Shown here in pieces: positions 62,227 to 64,000 of a stretch of DNA of 64,000 bases. Source of the stretch: Chitinophagaceae bacterium. GTDB lineage: Bacteria > Bacteroidota > Bacteroidia > Chitinophagales > Chitinophagaceae. Below the pieces are notes generated by a model. It was not told the DNA's origin and did not search any database. It saw only the letters and a list, made by a program, of their open reading frames with translations. Numbering within the stretch: position 1 is the stretch's first letter; each line of letters opens with the position of its first letter. The position numbers were made by a program, and so were the translations under genes. The stretch lies in NCBI GenBank assembly GCA_016786845.1, contig JAEUVB010000015.1, forward strand, positions 124,001 through 188,000. Direction: 5' to 3'.

Positions 62227-63147
62227 CTATTCTCTAACCACTCTCACTTCGACCCGCCGATTTACCGCTCGCATTTCTTCAAGGTATTCATCGCGATTAA
62301 TTTTACGTGATCCGCCATAGCCAATATAACTGAGTCGGTCTGCATTGATCCCATGCTCAATCAAATACTCGTAGACCATTCGGGCACGCGTAACGGAGAG
62401 GTTATTACTGTCTTCATCCCAATCATAGCCATCCGGTTCATTCGTAGTACAGCATACATGACCTTGTATTTCAATGGCCAGCGTTGGATTTTCCTTTAAG
62501 ATGTTCAGCAAGTTTTCAAGTTGAGGCATGGATTCAGGTTTTAATACATGCCGCCCGCCAAAAAAGATCAGATTCTTGAGTATGAGTTGCTTTCCCACTT
62601 TAAAATCCTCCTTTTGCAGTTGGCCACTCACAGTTTTTACTTCAATAATTTTTCTGGGAGGCGGAGCCTTGGAAGCCGTTTCACCAGCGGCAGGAGGCTG
62701 TTTGGGCTTCTCCTGAACCAGCGCCGGAGGTGGTGGAGGTGGTAAAGGTGGTGGTGGTTTTTTCGGATAAAAGGTTACAATCACCCTTCGGTTTTGTTGT
62801 CGCTGGTATTCATTCCGGTTGAAATTGATGGGTCGGTCCTTGCCGAATCCGATACAAGTCTTGATCGCCTTCTTGTCCATCCCATTGTCTACCAGCAGTT
62901 TTTTTACCGCATTGGCCCGGTTTTCTGAAAGGGTATAATTATATTGCCTTGAGCCGATGCTGTCGCAATGCCCTTCCAGTAAAACCCTTTCAATAGGTTT
63001 TGAATTCATCAGACGTATGAGATTGAGCATAGAGCTATCCGGTATTTCATACAGGTCATAGTCAAACAGGACCACATAAGAAAAGGGTTGGGCATGGCCA
63101 CTCAAGCCAAACCATAGAAAGCATATACAAAGGAGTATTTTGGGCAT
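62227..63147 (-). CDS. Protein with two OmpA-like peptidoglycan-binding domains
   Basis: A 306-residue exported protein. A signal peptide (1-19, MPKILLCICFLWFGLSGHA) is followed by an OmpA-like domain (about 30-130, with LLEGHCDSIGSRQYN, LSENRANAV and NRRVIVTF). Next comes a linker rich in proline (PPPPLPPPPPPA), and then a second OmpA-like domain (190-306, IQGHVCCT, LSVTRARMVYEYL and NRRVEVRVV). Both keep the Asp/Arg-type residues used to bind the diaminopimelate of peptidoglycan, although the second has GHVCC in place of GHTD. Two such domains could bridge the outer membrane or two glycan strands. The start at 63147 follows a -7 element; the 318-base upstream extension overlaps the next gene and is rejected. 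Confidence 0.85.
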   Translation of the reverse strand: MPKILLCICFLWFGLSGHAQPFSYVVLFDYDLYEIPDSSMLNLIRLMNSKPIERVLLEGHCDSIGSRQYNYTLSENRANAVKKLLVDNGMDKKAIKTCIGFGKDRPINFNRNEYQRQQNRRVIVTFYPKKPPPPLPPPPPPALVQEKPKQPPAAGETASKAPPPRKIIEVKTVSGQLQKEDFKVGKQLILKNLIFFGGRHVLKPESMPQLENLLNILKENPTLAIEIQGHVCCTTNEPDGYDWDEDSNNLSVTRARMVYEYLIEHGINADRLSYIGYGGSRKINRDEYLEEMRAVNRRVEVRVVRE

Positions 63148-63156
63148 AGCCGATAC

Positions 63157-63164
63157 CAAAGATA
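63157..63164 (-). promoter_or_regulatory. Putative -7 element TATCTTTG for the OmpA gene
   Basis: Exact TAnnTTTG on the minus strand, 9 bases before the ATG at 63147, so the mRNA should be nearly leaderless. The -33 box is not clear. Confidence 0.4.
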
Positions 63165-63177
63165 GGCAATAAAGGAG

Positions 63178-63185
63178 TAGATTTG
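63178..63185 (+). promoter_or_regulatory. Putative -7 element TAGATTTG for the thioesterase gene
   Basis: Exact TAnnTTTG on the plus strand, 20 bases before the ATG at 63206 and 13 bases from the divergent element at 63157, so the two promoters are back to back. Confidence 0.45.
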
Positions 63186-63205
63186 TCGGATAAAACACAA
63201 AAACG

Positions 63206-63733
63206 ATGAATCCTAAAAAACCGTCGGATACCCTCACAACCATGAGTGAGTTGATTCTGCCAAATGATACGAATACGCTGGGAAACCTGATGGGGGGTAG
63301 GCTCATGCATTGGATGGATATTGCTGCTGCCATGGCTTCGATGAAACATTGCAACTGCCCGGTGGTAACTGCCTCAGCCGATAATATTTCCTTCGAGAAC
63401 CCGGTGAGACTGGGGAATGTGGTAACGATTGAAGCCAAAGTAACCCGGGCATTTAATTCCTCCATGGAAGTCTATATCAAAGTCCATGGCGAAGACCTTC
63501 CGACTCAGTTTAAATATCTTTCCAATGAAGCTTACATGACCTTTGTTGCCCTCGATCCGAATGGAAAACCACGTAAAATACCGGAATTGGTGCCGGAAAC
63601 CGAGGAAGAGCATCGTCGATTTGAAGGTGCGCTTCGCCGTCGGCAAATGCGCTTGGTCTTGTCGGGAAGAATGAAACCCGATGATGCGACAGAGTTAAAA
63701 AAGCTGTTTATGGAGGACCTTTTGGTCAAATAG
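63206..63733 (+). CDS. Acyl-CoA thioesterase (hotdog fold, YciA-like)
   Basis: A 175-residue hotdog-fold enzyme that hydrolyses acyl-CoA to free acid and CoA; cytoplasmic, with a hexameric family architecture. The core is NTLGNLMGGRLMHWMDIAAAMASMKHC, with the conserved Gly-Gly and catalytic Asp region, then VTASADNISFENPVRLGNVVTIEAKV. The 35-residue C-terminal tail is charged and helical. Substrate length cannot be predicted. It is divergent from the OmpA gene and closed by a hairpin terminator. Confidence 0.9.
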   Translation: MNPKKPSDTLTTMSELILPNDTNTLGNLMGGRLMHWMDIAAAMASMKHCNCPVVTASADNISFENPVRLGNVVTIEAKVTRAFNSSMEVYIKVHGEDLPTQFKYLSNEAYMTFVALDPNGKPRKIPELVPETEEEHRRFEGALRRRQMRLVLSGRMKPDDATELKKLFMEDLLVK

Positions 63734-63751
63734 GGACCGACTAAAAAAAGG

Positions 63752-63785
63752 AACAGTCTCTTCCTAGACAAGAAGAGACTGTTTT
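63752..63785 (+). terminator. Rho-independent terminator of the thioesterase gene
   Basis: AACAGTCTCTTC pairs perfectly (12 bp) with GAAGAGACTGTT around an 8-base loop, followed by TT; A-rich on the left side. It lies 19 bases after the stop. Confidence 0.85.
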
Positions 63786-64000
63786 AACCCCTAACCAAAT
63801 CAACCTATGAAAAAGATTTATTTTCAGTGCGAAAGTAAAATAATATTTGGAATCTGAGAAAAATAAAATCAATAGGCTATTGGCTCTGAGCATGATTGTT
63901 ATCAGCTTTTAGTCTTCATCGGTTAATATCACTCCTTCATCGTATAATTCTATACTTATGAACACCTTTTGGTGGAAAAATTTTACTTAGCTTTAACAAG
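63786..64000. other. Right end of window, no gene identified
   Basis: AT-rich. It contains CCTAACCAAATCAACCT before an ATG at 63807 that opens a frame of only 16 codons (MKKIYFQ...), and a minus-strand tail of 18 codons ending at 63912. Neither is long enough to call. A leader for a gene beyond the window is possible. Confidence 0.3.

Noticed and set aside
63148..63465. N-terminal extension of the OmpA frame
   Set aside because: It would cover the thioesterase start on the other strand and hides a perfect signal peptide at 63147.
63807..63857. 16-codon peptide MKKIYFQ... after CCTAACCAAATCAACCT
   Set aside because: Too short to support; may be the leader of a gene outside the window.
1..64000. 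tRNA, rRNA, insertion sequence or phage genes
   Set aside because: Intergenic regions were read for tRNA arms, transposase motifs and integrase motifs; none was seen.

Overview
The window reads as an ordinary chromosomal stretch of a Bacteroidota bacterium, most likely from the Chitinophagia/Sphingobacteriia side of the phylum. I judge this from gene content, since no search could be run. The signs are the type IX secretion components PorU and PorV, five secreted proteins with T9SS C-terminal sorting domains, a GldE-like gene, a 29-residue Lys/Arg-rich protein (MPCGKKRKRHK...), the family DUF3127, an about 1100-residue IleRS, and promoters that fit the Bacteroidota pattern TTTG - 17 to 19 bases - TAnnTTTG. 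Starts are not preceded by Shine-Dalgarno sequences. I see no rRNA, tRNA, CRISPR array, transposase or phage gene.

Layout. 1-2.8 kb: end of a membrane protein, a MoxR ATPase, a palindromic repeat island and lipA. 2.9-11.5 kb: two divergent T9SS cargo proteins sharing a promoter region, a SIMPL protein, the zapA-polX pair and a surface lipoprotein. 11.6-16.2 kb: ileS followed 5 bases later by a DksA/TraR-like protein with a roughly 200-residue Lys/Ala/Pro tail. 16.2-29.2 kb: a block of very large secreted proteins, including a tandem paralogue pair of which the first copy is cut short. 29.2-30.0 kb: a gene-free convergent gap with a 21-bp minisatellite and several palindromes. 30.0-33.5 kb: an AT-rich stretch with a CPA1-type antiporter, a fused GT81-like glycosyltransferase/HAD phosphatase and a DUF1275 protein. 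33.7-40.4 kb: dnaA, a two-gene split 5'-nucleotidase, DUF3127, and the HU-TPR-small basic protein-RNase G run. 40.5-48.8 kb: mutY, ssb, gldE, porU, porV. 48.9-64 kb: ispF, DUF3108, PBP1A, apaG, a small zincin, bcp, an M23 peptidase, lspA, a DUF3830 protein, a POT transporter, another T9SS cargo, an unusual membrane protein, a double-OmpA protein and an acyl-CoA thioesterase.

How the genes fit together. PorU (sortase) and PorV (shuttle) are the outer-membrane attachment machinery for the cargo proteins encoded at 2876-4726, 4902-6845, 16391-20347, 24557-29209 and 58802-60349. mutY, HU, RNase G, ssb, zapA, polX, dnaA and ileS are housekeeping. PBP1A, the M23 peptidase, LspA and the OmpA protein belong to the envelope. 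The most unusual functional idea is the 30.0-32.6 kb operon: a single protein that looks able both to make and to dephosphorylate a glycosyl-3-phosphoglycerate, transcribed with a cation/proton antiporter. That would be a compact predicted osmolyte/ion stress module.
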